From: Candidatus Intestinimonas stercorigallinarum
GTDB taxonomy: Bacteria; Bacillota; Clostridia; Oscillospirales; Oscillospiraceae
Direction of reading: 5' to 3'
Length of the DNA: 9,257 nucleotides
NCBI GenBank assembly: GCA_019115345.1
Contig: DXDV01000296.1
Location: forward strand, 1 to 9,257
Shown: positions 1 to 5,805 of the stretch, in pieces
Numbering within the stretch: position 1 is the stretch's first letter
Layout: each line of letters opens with the position of its first letter
Program-made: the position numbers and the translations under genes
Notes under the pieces: generated by a model
Told to the model about the DNA's origin: nothing
What the model saw: only the letters and a program-made list of their open reading frames with translations
Database searches by the model: none

Positions 1-35
1 AAGGCAGTTGCTCTATCCAACTGAGCTACTGGCGC
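1..35 (-). tRNA. tRNA-Arg (probable, anticodon TNN), 5' half only
   Basis: On the minus strand this reads as the 5' half of a tRNA: acceptor strand GCGCCAG, TA, D-arm with AGCTCAGTTGGATAGAGC, then the 5' side of the anticodon stem. Window base 1 falls on tRNA position 34, so the anticodon starts with T and the rest lies outside. The D-arm and the stem sequence ACTGCCTT resemble bacterial tRNA-Arg(TCT), but the identity cannot be proved from half the molecule. It follows tRNA-Gly by 3 bases in the same direction, so the two are probably one transcript. Confidence 0.75.
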
Positions 36-38
36 GTA

Positions 39-112
39 TGGAGCGGGTGATGGGAATCGAACCCACGCGACCAGCTTGGAAGGCTGGGATTCTACCATTG
101 AACTACACCCGC
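39..112 (-). tRNA. tRNA-Gly (TCC anticodon)
   Basis: The minus strand folds as a complete 74-base tRNA. The acceptor stem GCGGGTG pairs with CACCCGC, followed by discriminator T and an encoded CCA (39-41). The D-arm is TAGTTCAATGGTAGA, the anticodon stem CCAGC/GCTGG closes the loop CTTCCAA with anticodon TCC (80 to 78), and the T-arm carries GGTTCGATTC. TCC decodes GGA/GGG glycine codons. It is the first gene of a minus-strand tRNA operon, followed after 3 bases by another tRNA. Confidence 0.96.
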
Positions 113-147
113 ACGGGCGCTGTCCATCCTCAAATGTCAGCCAGGAT

Positions 148-176
148 ATGTTACCACATCGGGGGCGGATTGTCAA
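148..176 (-). promoter_or_regulatory. Sigma-A promoter of the tRNA operon
   Basis: On the minus strand a perfect -35 TTGACA (176-171), a 17-base spacer and a -10 TAACAT (153-148) lie about 36 bases before the tRNA-Gly 5' end. Predicted transcription start is near 141. The consensus -35 suits a strongly expressed stable-RNA operon. Confidence 0.75.
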
Positions 177-197
177 TCCGTTTTTTAAACTTCGGTT

Positions 198-236
198 GGA
201 TTTTTCTGCTCCGGCTCTGCCGGAGCAGAAAAATCC
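198..236. repeat. Perfect 18-bp palindrome behind pyrB
   Basis: Arms 198-215 and 219-236 are perfect reverse complements around a 3-base loop (TCT). It starts 7 bases after the pyrB stop codon, where a terminator is expected. On either strand, however, the RNA would have a U run before the GC core and an A run after it, the reverse of a classical intrinsic terminator. It may be an mRNA 3'-end-stabilising hairpin, an atypical terminator or a copy of a dispersed palindrome. A terminator role is possible but not shown. Confidence 0.8.
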
Positions 237-242
237 GTCAAG

Positions 243-1301
243 TCATTCCAGCGCCGCGTCGCAGTAGGCGCAGCAGTCGATACCGCCGTTGCGCTTCACC
301 AGCGGGGGGAGGTAGAGCTCGGTCTGGGTGACGCACCGGGGGTTCCGGCACACGGGCTGCCGGCCGATCTCCACCACGCCGGGGTCCAGCCGGGGCTGGT
401 TGGCCAGATCGGTGAGGAGGGCCATCCGGGCATACATGCCGTACCGGGCCTGCTCAAAGTAGACCGCCCGGGGGTCGTCGTCCACGTCGATGGTGATCTC
501 GTCCACACGGGGGAGGGGATGCATGACCAGCAGGTCCTTCTTGGCCCGGTCCAGCTTCCGGCGGGTGAGGATGTAAATGCCCTTGTTCCGCTCGTACTCC
601 AGGGGGTCCACAAAGCGCTCCCGCTGGATACGGGTCATGTAGAGCACGTCCAGCTGGGGGATGACCGACTCCAGGCCCGTGACCTCGGTGAACCACATGT
701 TGTTTTCCCGCATAAAGGCCCGCATATACTCGGGGATGGCCAGCTCACGGGGAGCAATGAGGAAGAACTTGATGCCCTGGAACTTGGCCATGGCCTTGAT
801 GAGGGAGTGGACGGTCCGGCCGTTCTTCAGGTCCCCGCACAGGCCCACCGAGAGGCCGTCCACCTTTCCCCGCAGGCGGGTGATGGTGGTGAGGTCGGCG
901 GTGGTCTGGGTGGGGTGCATGTGGCCGCCGTCTCCGGCGTTGATGACGGGCACGTTGGAGTAGAGGGAGGCCGCCTTGGCGGCGCCCTCCTGGGGATTGC
1001 GCATGACCACCACGTCGGCGTAGCCGGACACCATTTTAATGGTGTCCTTCAGCGTCTCGCCCTTGGCCACCGAGGAGGAACGGGGATCGGCAAAGCCGAA
1101 CACCGTGCCGCCCACCCGGAGCATGGCGGTCTGGAAGGAAAAATTGGTGCGGGTGGAGGGCTCATAGAACAGGCTTGCCATGACCCGCCCCTTGCAGGCG
1201 TCCAAAAAATCAGCGGGGTGGTCCATGATTTCACTGCACCGCTGGTACAGAGAATCCCACTCCGCTCGGCTCAGGTCTCCAAAGTCGATGAGATGCCGCA
1301 T
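243..1301 (-). CDS. pyrB: Aspartate carbamoyltransferase, catalytic chain with C-terminal PyrI-like zinc-binding tail
   Basis: This enzyme condenses carbamoyl phosphate with L-aspartate to N-carbamoylaspartate, the committed step of pyrimidine synthesis in the cytoplasm. The family's active-site elements are all visible: carbamoyl-phosphate loop PSTRT (48-52), mobile-loop Lys80 in SSVAKGE, HPTQ (129-132), DLKNGRTVHSL (157-167), TRIQRERF (223-230) and HPLPRVDEI (261-269). A typical catalytic chain is about 305-310 residues. This one has 352, and the extra tail carries Cys318, Cys323, Cys344 and Cys347 (CX4C-X20-CX2C, plus Cys343). That spacing and the context CRNPRC...CAYC resemble the zinc domain of the regulatory chain PyrI (CPNSNC...CKYC in E. 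coli). No nucleotide-binding part of PyrI is present. The start is the ATG at 1301, with GGGGA 11 bases upstream. It is transcribed alone, divergently from the CmpB-like gene, and no PyrR-type attenuator fits in its short leader. Confidence 0.95.
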   Translation of the reverse strand: MRHLIDFGDLSRAEWDSLYQRCSEIMDHPADFLDACKGRVMASLFYEPSTRTNFSFQTAMLRVGGTVFGFADPRSSSVAKGETLKDTIKMVSGYADVVVMRNPQEGAAKAASLYSNVPVINAGDGGHMHPTQTTADLTTITRLRGKVDGLSVGLCGDLKNGRTVHSLIKAMAKFQGIKFFLIAPRELAIPEYMRAFMRENNMWFTEVTGLESVIPQLDVLYMTRIQRERFVDPLEYERNKGIYILTRRKLDRAKKDLLVMHPLPRVDEITIDVDDDPRAVYFEQARYGMYARMALLTDLANQPRLDPGVVEIGRQPVCRNPRCVTQTELYLPPLVKRNGGIDCCAYCDAALE

Positions 1302-1331
1302 AGCTTGACGATCCCCTTTAGAATTTTTTTC

Positions 1332-1360
1332 ATTCTATCATAATCGGAGCAGTGAGACAA
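1332..1360 (-). promoter_or_regulatory. Putative pyrB promoter
   Basis: The minus strand shows TTGTCT (1360-1355), a 17-base spacer and TAGAAT (1337-1332). This would start transcription about 24 bases before the pyrB ATG, leaving no room for a PyrR attenuator. A second -10-like TATGAT (1342-1337) overlaps it with a poorer -35. Confidence 0.45.
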
Positions 1361-1402
1361 GGGGCAAGGTGACAAATTTCCCCTGGATTTCCGGCGGCGC
1401 TC

Positions 1403-1432
1403 TTGTGTCCGCCCGAAAAGAGGCGGTATGAT
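1403..1432 (+). promoter_or_regulatory. Putative promoter of the CmpB-like gene
   Basis: TTGTGT (1403-1408), an 18-base spacer and TATGAT (1427-1432) lie 55 bases before the start codon at 1487. The pyrB and CmpB-like promoters point away from each other across a gap of about 40 bases. Confidence 0.5.
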
Positions 1433-1486
1433 TTCGCCGCTCCCGGACCATCCTAACAGAGATCACGATGGGAGGGAGCATGCGGG

Positions 1487-2053
1487 ATGGCGTGGCTTTG
1501 GTACTTTTTGTTTTATAGTTTCCTGGGCTTTTTGGCGGAGATGGCCTTCGCCCGGGCGGTGGGGGCGGAAAAGCGGGACAGGAAGTGCTTTCTCGTCCTG
1601 CCCCTGTGCCCGGTCTACGGTCTGGGCGCCCTGCTGATCCTGGCCCCGGCCCCCTGGCTGCGGCCCTGGCCGGGTCTGGTGGCCCTGTGGTCGGCCCTGG
1701 CCGCCACGGCGGCGGAGTACGGCATGAGCCTATTTTACGAAAAGGCCCTGGGGGTCTCCTTTTGGGACTACTCCCACCTGCCCCACAACCTGGGCGGGAG
1801 GATCTGCCCCCGCTTCTCGGCCTGCTGGTGCCTGCTGGGCCTCCTCGCCGTCTACGGCATCCAGCCCCTCGCGGCGGCGGCGGCAGAACGGCTTCCCGGC
1901 TGGCTGACGGCCGCCGCCGCCATCGCCCTGCTACTGGATGGCGCGGCCACCGCCCGGCTCCTCCGGAAAACCGGTTCCACGGATGCGCTGTGTTGGTATC
2001 GCCATTTGCCTTTGCCTATTTTGACCAAGGAAAAATCTAATTTAGAAAACTAG
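1487..2053 (+). CDS. CmpB-family (putative ABC-transporter type IV, PF06541-like) membrane protein
   Basis: A 188-residue, strongly hydrophobic protein with about four to five membrane segments: roughly residues 4-22, 36-54, 62-80, 111-132 and 138-156. Family-type motifs are visible. The first helix is followed by a Glu (Glu18) and a basic stretch, then CPVYGLG (41-47), EYGMSLFYEKALG (77-89), WDYS (93-96) with LPHNLGGRI after it, and FSACW (110-114). These match the Pfam group labelled putative ABC-transporter type IV. No ATPase partner is nearby and the biochemical role of the family is not established, so transport is only a family label. The start at 1487 is supported by GGAGGGAG (1471-1478) 8 bases upstream; the ATG at 1480 is out of frame and hits a stop quickly. 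The last 15 codons are A/T-rich compared with the rest. An A/T-only hairpin (2032-2039 with 2051-2058) spans the stop codon. Confidence 0.8.
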   Translation: MAWLWYFLFYSFLGFLAEMAFARAVGAEKRDRKCFLVLPLCPVYGLGALLILAPAPWLRPWPGLVALWSALAATAAEYGMSLFYEKALGVSFWDYSHLPHNLGGRICPRFSACWCLLGLLAVYGIQPLAAAAAERLPGWLTAAAAIALLLDGAATARLLRKTGSTDALCWYRHLPLPILTKEKSNLEN

Positions 2054-2070
2054 ATTTTATGATTTTGATA

Positions 2071-2100
2071 TTGATATCTTGCCATAAAAAGAGTTATACT
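2071..2100 (+). promoter_or_regulatory. Promoter of the hemolysin III gene
   Basis: TTGATA (2071-2076), an 18-base spacer and TATACT (2095-2100) stand in an A/T-rich stretch directly behind the CmpB-like gene. The predicted start, near 2107, gives a leader of about 75 bases, so the gene can be transcribed independently of its upstream neighbour. Confidence 0.6.
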
Positions 2101-2181
2101 ATATGCGAAAGGGATGGGCCGCCGGGCGGCCGGTCCCGAGACGCGTTTCGCGCGGCACTTGAGAAAAGGCGGTGATCCCAG

Positions 2182-2922
2182 ATGGACGAACGCATGGAAT
2201 ACACTTCTCTCCCCCTGTCGGGGAGGCCCCGAAAGGCCAGGCAGGGCATCCGCCGGGAGAAGGGGAGGGACCCCTACGACGGCCTGCGGCCCTGGTCGGC
2301 CATTACCCACGGCGTGGGCGCTCTGTTGGGCGTGTTGGGGACGGCGCTCCTCCTTCTGCGCGTCCGGGCGCTGGGAGGCGGCTGGGTGGAGATGGCCGCC
2401 TTCCTCATCTACGGCCTGAGCATGGTGGGGCTCTACACCGCCAGCACCCTGTACCACTGCCTGCGCACGGGGGTGGCGGGGCGGATCGCCCTGCGGAAGT
2501 ATGACCACATCTCCATTTACTTCCTCATCGCCGGCTCCTATACTCCCATCTGCCTGCTGGTCCTTCCCGACGAGGGGGGCATCCCCATGCTGGCGGCGGT
2601 GTGGGCGGTGGCACTGGCGGGCACGGTGATGGCCCTGCTCTGGATCGACGCCCCCAGGTGGGTGACCTCCGGGGTCTACCTCTTTATGGGGTGGATGTCG
2701 CTCTTCCTCCTGCCCGCCCTGCTGCGGAGCATGCCCCCTCTGGGCCTGTTCTGGCTGGTGCTGGGGGGCGCTTTGTACACGGTGGGCGGAGTGCTCTACG
2801 CCGTCAAGTGGCCGGGGCGGAACAACCCCCGGTTTGGCTGCCACGAGATCTTCCACCTCTTCATCCTGCTGGGCAGCGTGGCCCACTTTTTCTTGATGTA
2901 TCAGGTGGTGGCCGTCCTGTAA
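2182..2922 (+). CDS. trhA: Hemolysin III / TrhA family membrane protein (PAQR superfamily)
   Basis: A 246-residue protein with a charged cytoplasmic N-terminus (about 1-38) and seven predicted membrane segments. Family signatures appear in order: SAITHGVGA (39-47), YTASTLYH (85-92), KYDHISIYFLIAGSYTP (106-122), and near the C-terminus HEIFH (221-225) with His235. Ser88, His92, Asp108, His221 and His225 sit where the PAQR superfamily carries its metal-site residues (in adiponectin receptors, one His in TM2 and HxxxH in TM7). Members are called hemolysin III from a Bacillus cereus protein, but their usual role is more likely membrane homeostasis than toxicity. The ribosome site around 2164-2176 matches the 16S anti-Shine-Dalgarno over about 12 bases with one mismatch. 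A strong terminator follows at 2973, so this is a single-gene unit. Confidence 0.9.
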   Translation: MDERMEYTSLPLSGRPRKARQGIRREKGRDPYDGLRPWSAITHGVGALLGVLGTALLLLRVRALGGGWVEMAAFLIYGLSMVGLYTASTLYHCLRTGVAGRIALRKYDHISIYFLIAGSYTPICLLVLPDEGGIPMLAAVWAVALAGTVMALLWIDAPRWVTSGVYLFMGWMSLFLLPALLRSMPPLGLFWLVLGGALYTVGGVLYAVKWPGRNNPRFGCHEIFHLFILLGSVAHFFLMYQVVAVL

Positions 2923-2972
2923 GCAGGCGGCCCGGGGAGAAAAAATCACGGCGGTTTCGCCGCTGTCTCCCG

Positions 2973-3010
2973 GCGCGTCCAGGAACTTCTCCTGGACGCG
3001 CTTTTCTTTT
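2973..3010 (+). terminator. Intrinsic terminator after hemolysin III gene
   Basis: A perfect 12-bp stem (2973-2984 with 2990-3001), a 5-base loop and the run TTTTCTTTT form a classical rho-independent terminator 50 bases after the stop codon. A smaller hairpin (CGGCGGTTTCGCCG) lies just before it. Confidence 0.93.
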
Positions 3011-3012
3011 GC

Positions 3013-3041
3013 TTGCCTTTTGGCGAAAAATGCGCTATGAT
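3013..3041 (+). promoter_or_regulatory. Promoter of the DeoR-family gene
   Basis: TTGCCT (3013-3018), a 17-base spacer and TATGAT (3036-3041) lie directly behind the terminator. The predicted start near 3048 leaves a leader of about 50 bases before the TTG codon at 3097. The promoter falls inside the upstream in-frame extension of the reading frame, so that extension is not coding. Confidence 0.7.
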
Positions 3042-3082
3042 ACTCTTTAAGAGAAAACCAGCCGATATTTCATACGGCGTAC

Positions 3083-3088
3083 AGGAGG
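3083..3088 (+). promoter_or_regulatory. Ribosome binding site fixing a TTG start
   Basis: A perfect AGGAGG stands 8 bases before the TTG at 3097. No other in-frame start candidate has such a site, so this decides the start of the DeoR-family gene. Confidence 0.85.
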
Positions 3089-3096
3089 CTTTCGCA

Positions 3097-3846
3097 TTGT
3101 TCAATCAACGGCAGTTAGAGATCATTGACCTGCTGCAGACGGAGGACAAGGTCAGTGTCAGCGAGCTCACCCAGCGCTTTGGGGTGTCTCTGGTGACGGT
3201 GCGGCAGGATTTGAAGAAGCTTGAGGACCAGGGGGTCCTGAAGCGGACCCACGGCGGAGCCATCCCCGTGGACAACGGATATGACACCTCCACCCGGATG
3301 TGGAACAACTACGAGCAGAAGCTGCGCATCGCCCAGCGGGCGGCGGAGATGGTGAGCGACGGGGAGACCGTCATCGTGGAGACCGGCTCCACCTGCTCTC
3401 TGCTGGCCCGGGAGCTGGCCTCCAAGCGGGGGGTGACCGTCATCACCAACTCGGTGTTCCTGTGCAATTTTGTCCGCCGGTGCCCCGCCCTGGACGTGGT
3501 GCTGCTGGGCGGCTCCTTCCAGCACGACGCCGAGGCCAACGTGGGCCCCCTCACCAAGCTGGGCCTGGCCCAGTTCTCGGTGGACAAGTGCTTCATCGGC
3601 GCCGACGCCATCAGTGAGGACAAGGGCATCTCCACCATCAACCTCTTCCGGGCCGAGGTGGCCCGGGCCATGGCCAAGTCGGCCAAGAAGATGATCGTGC
3701 TGGCCACCTCCGACAAGGTGGGGGCCAACGCCGTGGCCTCCAGCTTCCCCCTCTCCTCCGTCCATACCGTCATCACGGACAAGGACCTGTCCAAGGAGGG
3801 CCGGGGCCTGCTGGATCAGGCCGGGGTGGAGGTCATCACCGTCTGA
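3097..3846 (+). CDS. DeoR-family transcriptional regulator
   Basis: Numbered from the TTG at 3097, the protein has 249 residues, the usual family size. An N-terminal winged helix-turn-helix (about 4-57) carries the DeoR signature: ELTQRFGVSLVTVRQDLKKL (23-42), then the wing with RTHGGA (50-55). From about residue 72 follows the sugar-phosphate-binding DeoRC domain, with ETGST (95-99; many members have DxGST), VITNS, VLLGG, FIGADAI and ATSDKVG. Family members are mostly repressors released by a phosphorylated sugar. No sugar kinase, transporter or isomerase gene lies within the window, so its target and inducer cannot be named. It has its own promoter. Downstream the first clear terminator is at 4027, about 180 bases past the stop, so a small downstream ORF may share the transcript. 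Confidence 0.93.
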   Translation: MFNQRQLEIIDLLQTEDKVSVSELTQRFGVSLVTVRQDLKKLEDQGVLKRTHGGAIPVDNGYDTSTRMWNNYEQKLRIAQRAAEMVSDGETVIVETGSTCSLLARELASKRGVTVITNSVFLCNFVRRCPALDVVLLGGSFQHDAEANVGPLTKLGLAQFSVDKCFIGADAISEDKGISTINLFRAEVARAMAKSAKKMIVLATSDKVGANAVASSFPLSSVHTVITDKDLSKEGRGLLDQAGVEVITV

Positions 3847-3876
3847 AGCGGGACGGCAGCCGGAGGAGCGGGAGAC

Positions 3877-4044
3877 ATGGTTTACAATTTGTTCATGCAT
3901 CCTTCAAAGTTTGTCCATCCATTCCATATGCCGGATATGGTATCCTATGAGCGTGGACAGGATAACAGATCAAGAAATCACTTCATCATCTCCAACCTCC
4001 TCTCTCTTTCTCAACTCAAACACGGGAAAGCGCCTCGTCATTGA
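3877..4044 (+). CDS. Possible small protein, 55 residues, unknown function
   Basis: An ATG at 3877 follows GGAGGAG (3862-3868) by 8 bases and opens a 55-codon frame, 30 bases behind the DeoR-family stop. The product starts MVYNLFMHPSKFVHPFH and is rich in His. It has no signal peptide, membrane helix or family I recognise. Codon use is far more A/T-rich than in the neighbouring genes, and the stop codon lies inside the terminator hairpin at 4027-4056. For a gene: the strong ribosome site, the position in the DeoR transcript and a terminator right at its end. Against: unusual composition and short length. It could equally be an untranslated 3' region or a small RNA with a C/U-rich stretch (CCTCCTCTCT) that could pair with ribosome sites. 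Confidence 0.27.
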   Translation: MVYNLFMHPSKFVHPFHMPDMVSYERGQDNRSRNHFIISNLLSLSQLKHGKAPRH

Positions 4045-4056
4045 CGGGGCGCTTTT
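4027..4056 (+). terminator. Intrinsic terminator after the DeoR-family transcript
   Basis: AAAGCGCCTCGTCA pairs with TGACGGGGCGCTTT (one G-U pair), leaving a tight loop, and ends in TTTT. The A run on the left makes it able to work on both strands. It is almost identical to the hairpin at 4283-4308. Confidence 0.8.
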
Positions 4057-4282
4057 CTCAGGCTGTCAAAAAAGTCCCTTGGGGGACTTTTTTGACAGCC
4101 TGCATCCCGTTCCTTTCCTGCCCTCTCCAGGGCGGAAAAGTCCTCGCTGTGCTCGCCGCAGTCCTTGCAGGGCAAGGACTGCGGGGGATGTCATCCCATT
4201 CGAGGCGGGCTGCCGCCCCCTCGAGCTCCCCTGCACCTCCGTAGCACGTCTGCCGTCTCACGGAAGTTTTTCGACAAGCTGG
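4057..4282. repeat. Hairpin-rich intergenic repeat element, non-coding
   Basis: This stretch holds no convincing gene but is full of structure. First is a perfect 18-bp inverted repeat (4061-4078 with 4083-4100, loop TTGG) with an A run on the left and a T run on the right, terminator-like in both directions. Second is a 59-base segment (4101-4159) that recurs in inverted orientation at 5806-5864. Third is a perfect 13-bp hairpin (4156-4168 with 4172-4184, loop AGG). G/C-rich sequence around 4200-4230 is also partly self-complementary. The whole is bracketed by two near-identical terminators. Such composition fits a small non-autonomous repeat of REP or MITE type. No transposase or clear target-site duplication is seen. 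Confidence 0.65.
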
Positions 4283-4308
4283 CGCCCCGTCATCGACGGG
4301 GCGTTTTT
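4283..4308 (+). terminator. Intrinsic terminator, second copy
   Basis: CGCCCCGTC (4283-4291) pairs perfectly with GACGGGGCG (4295-4303), loop ATC, followed by TTTTT. Over 22 bases it differs at only two positions from the terminator at 4027-4056. No gene on the plus strand ends just before it. Confidence 0.8.
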
Positions 4309-4335
4309 CTATGCCGGAAACGAGTGGAGCGGGGA

Positions 4336-4364
4336 TTGACAAGCCCGCCGGCAGCCGGTATGAT
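4336..4364 (+). promoter_or_regulatory. Near-consensus plus-strand promoter pointing into antisense of DUF1643 gene
   Basis: A perfect -35 TTGACA (4336-4341), a 17-base spacer and TATGAT (4359-4364) make the best-matching promoter in the window. The predicted start is near 4371. The next 660 bases on this strand are antisense to the gene at 4403-5035, and the next plus-strand gene is sfsA at 5110. It may drive an antisense RNA, a long sfsA leader, or be a relic carried with the neighbouring repeat. Confidence 0.6.
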
Positions 4365-4402
4365 GGGGCCGGCCGCGGCGGAGGCCCGGACGGGAAATGG
4401 GT

Positions 4403-5035
4403 TCAAACAGGGCCCAGGCAGTCTGAGAGGTAGGCCGCCGCGTCGAAGGGGTCCAGGGGGCTGTCCCTGCGCAGGTAGAGGGGGTGGTGGGGATGGCCCC
4501 TCTTGGAGCGCTTTCCGGCGGAGAACCACCGGGCGTCGAACTCGGCGCCCACGGCGATCATGTCCCGGACGCAGCCTGGGAGGTAGGGGCGCTGCTCGAT
4601 GATGTTCCCCCAGGCGGCCCAGACGGCGGGGCGGCCCGCCCTGGTCTGGGACAGGGCGTAGCGGAAGGCGGCCATGTTCTCGGCGTGGAGCCGGGGGTTG
4701 ACCGCCGGCTCCATGTCGCCGGGCCGGGTGGCCCGCTGGGCGTAGACGTTGAACATGTGGAAGCTGTCGTAGCCGTTGCCCAGGGCGATGCGCTCCACCG
4801 ACTTGAGGGTGTTGTCCAGGGCGTTGGGGGCGGCGGTGGAGGGGTTGACCCCCACGCAGATGAGGGGCTTCTCTCCCCGGGTGCCCAGGATGTACCGGTA
4901 CTCGGCGTACACATTGGGGACGTAGAGCCACCGCGCCGTGTCGTAGTCCGGCGAGGGGCGGAGGGCCTGGTCCAGGGCGTCGGCAAAGGACAAAACGGCG
5001 AGGGAAGCCGTGGTGTCGCAGGCTGGAATGTGCAT
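4403..5035 (-). CDS. DUF1643 family protein
   Basis: A 210-residue soluble protein whose features match the DUF1643 family: EYRYILG (45-51), GVNPSTA (62-68), NGYDSFHMFNVYAQRAT (87-103), WAAWGN (138-143) and the C-terminal GHPHHPLYL (180-188) before a closing proline/aspartate-rich stretch. The biochemical function of the family is unknown to me; members occur in chromosomes and in phages, and no activity should be assumed. The start at 5035 is supported by AGGAGG on the minus strand (5048-5043), 7 bases upstream. An N-terminal extension of about 45 residues precedes the conserved part. It is divergent from sfsA, with 74 bases between the starts. A weak promoter (TTGCAT, 17 bases, TATCCT; 5115-5087) could serve it, and a GGGCCG/CGGCCC hairpin (5063-5078) would lie in its leader. 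No clear terminator follows it on the minus strand. Confidence 0.85.
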   Translation of the reverse strand: MHIPACDTTASLAVLSFADALDQALRPSPDYDTARWLYVPNVYAEYRYILGTRGEKPLICVGVNPSTAAPNALDNTLKSVERIALGNGYDSFHMFNVYAQRATRPGDMEPAVNPRLHAENMAAFRYALSQTRAGRPAVWAAWGNIIEQRPYLPGCVRDMIAVGAEFDARWFSAGKRSKRGHPHHPLYLRRDSPLDPFDAAAYLSDCLGPV

Positions 5036-5109
5036 GGCGATGCCTCCTGACAGAGAGATGACGGGCCGTTTCCGGCCCCACAGACAAGGATACAGACAGA
5101 GGGGAAAAG

Positions 5110-5793
5110 ATGCAATACCAAAACGTGAAAAAGGCGGTCTTTCTCCGCCGTCCCAACCGCTTCATCGCCCAGGTGGAGCTGGATGGGGCGGAGGAGACCG
5201 TCCATGTGAAGAACACCGGCCGGTGCCGGGAGCTGCTCCTGCCGGGGGCCGCGGTCTACCTGGAGGACTGCGGCAGGCCGGAGCGCAAGACCCGGTACGA
5301 CCTCATCGCCGTGGAGAAGGGGGCGCGGCTCATCAACATGGACGCCCAGGCCCCCAACAAGGTCTTTGGGGAGTGGGCCGCCGCCGGCGGCTTCCGGGGG
5401 GAGCTGACGCTGCTGCGGCCGGAGAGGGTCTGGGGCAGCTCCCGGTTCGACTTCTACTGGGAGGGGGCGGAGGGCCGCCGGGGCTTCGTGGAGGTGAAGG
5501 GGGTCACCCTGGAGGAGGGGGGCGACGTCTATTTCCCCGACGCCCCCACCGAGCGGGGGGTCAAGCATGTGGAGGAGCTGATGGCCTGCCGGGCGGCGGG
5601 CTATGAGGCCACCCTCTTCCTGGTGGTCCAGATGGCCCACGTGGGGATCTGGCGGCCCAACGACCGGACCCATCCGGCCTTCGGCGCGGCGGTCCGCCGG
5701 GCGGCCGGGGCGGGGGTGGAGATCCTCTGCCGGGACTGCGAGGTGACGCCGGAGACCATCGCCATGGGAAAGCCGGTGGAGATCCGCCTGTGA
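5110..5793 (+). CDS. sfsA: DNA/RNA nuclease SfsA
   Basis: A 227-residue protein of full family length (typically 225-245). Motifs in order: RPNRFIA (14-20), HVKNTGRCRELLLPG (32-46) in the N-terminal OB-like half, then the nuclease core with SRFDF (111-115), FVEVKGVTLE (126-135) and FPDAPTERGVKH further on. Asp114, Glu128 and Lys130 form the PD-(D/E)XK catalytic set. SfsA was named as a sugar-fermentation stimulation protein in E. coli; the nuclease assignment rests on its fold and later biochemistry, and its physiological role remains unclear. AGAGGGG (5098-5104) lies 5 bases before the ATG. I see no good promoter in the 74-base gap to the divergent DUF1643 gene. The best plus-strand promoter upstream is at 4336. 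A repeat element begins 12 bases after the stop. Confidence 0.95.
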   Translation: MQYQNVKKAVFLRRPNRFIAQVELDGAEETVHVKNTGRCRELLLPGAAVYLEDCGRPERKTRYDLIAVEKGARLINMDAQAPNKVFGEWAAAGGFRGELTLLRPERVWGSSRFDFYWEGAEGRRGFVEVKGVTLEEGGDVYFPDAPTERGVKHVEELMACRAAGYEATLFLVVQMAHVGIWRPNDRTHPAFGAAVRRAAGAGVEILCRDCEVTPETIAMGKPVEIRL

Positions 5794-5805
5794 GGGATGC
5801 CGGCC

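Noticed and set aside
519..1343. 274-codon open frame on the plus strand over pyrB
   Set aside because: Shadow of the well-supported pyrB gene on the opposite strand.
1428..1637. 69-codon frame starting ahead of the CmpB-like gene
   Set aside because: It overlaps the CmpB-like gene in another frame, has no ribosome site, and its start lies within the promoter -10.
2050..2949. 299-codon open frame on the minus strand
   Set aside because: It is antisense to the hemolysin III gene and of His/Gln/Pro-rich shadow composition.
3924..3940. Inverted repeat CCATAT-GCCGG-ATATGG with TTGTCC upstream, a possible operator and promoter
   Set aside because: A 6-bp inverted repeat in an A/T-rich stretch can arise by chance, the promoter spacing is poor (19 bases to TATGGT), and it lies inside the possible small ORF.
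4058..4602. Open frames through the intergenic element on both strands
   Set aside because: They run through terminators and hairpin repeats and show no ribosome site, domain or codon bias.
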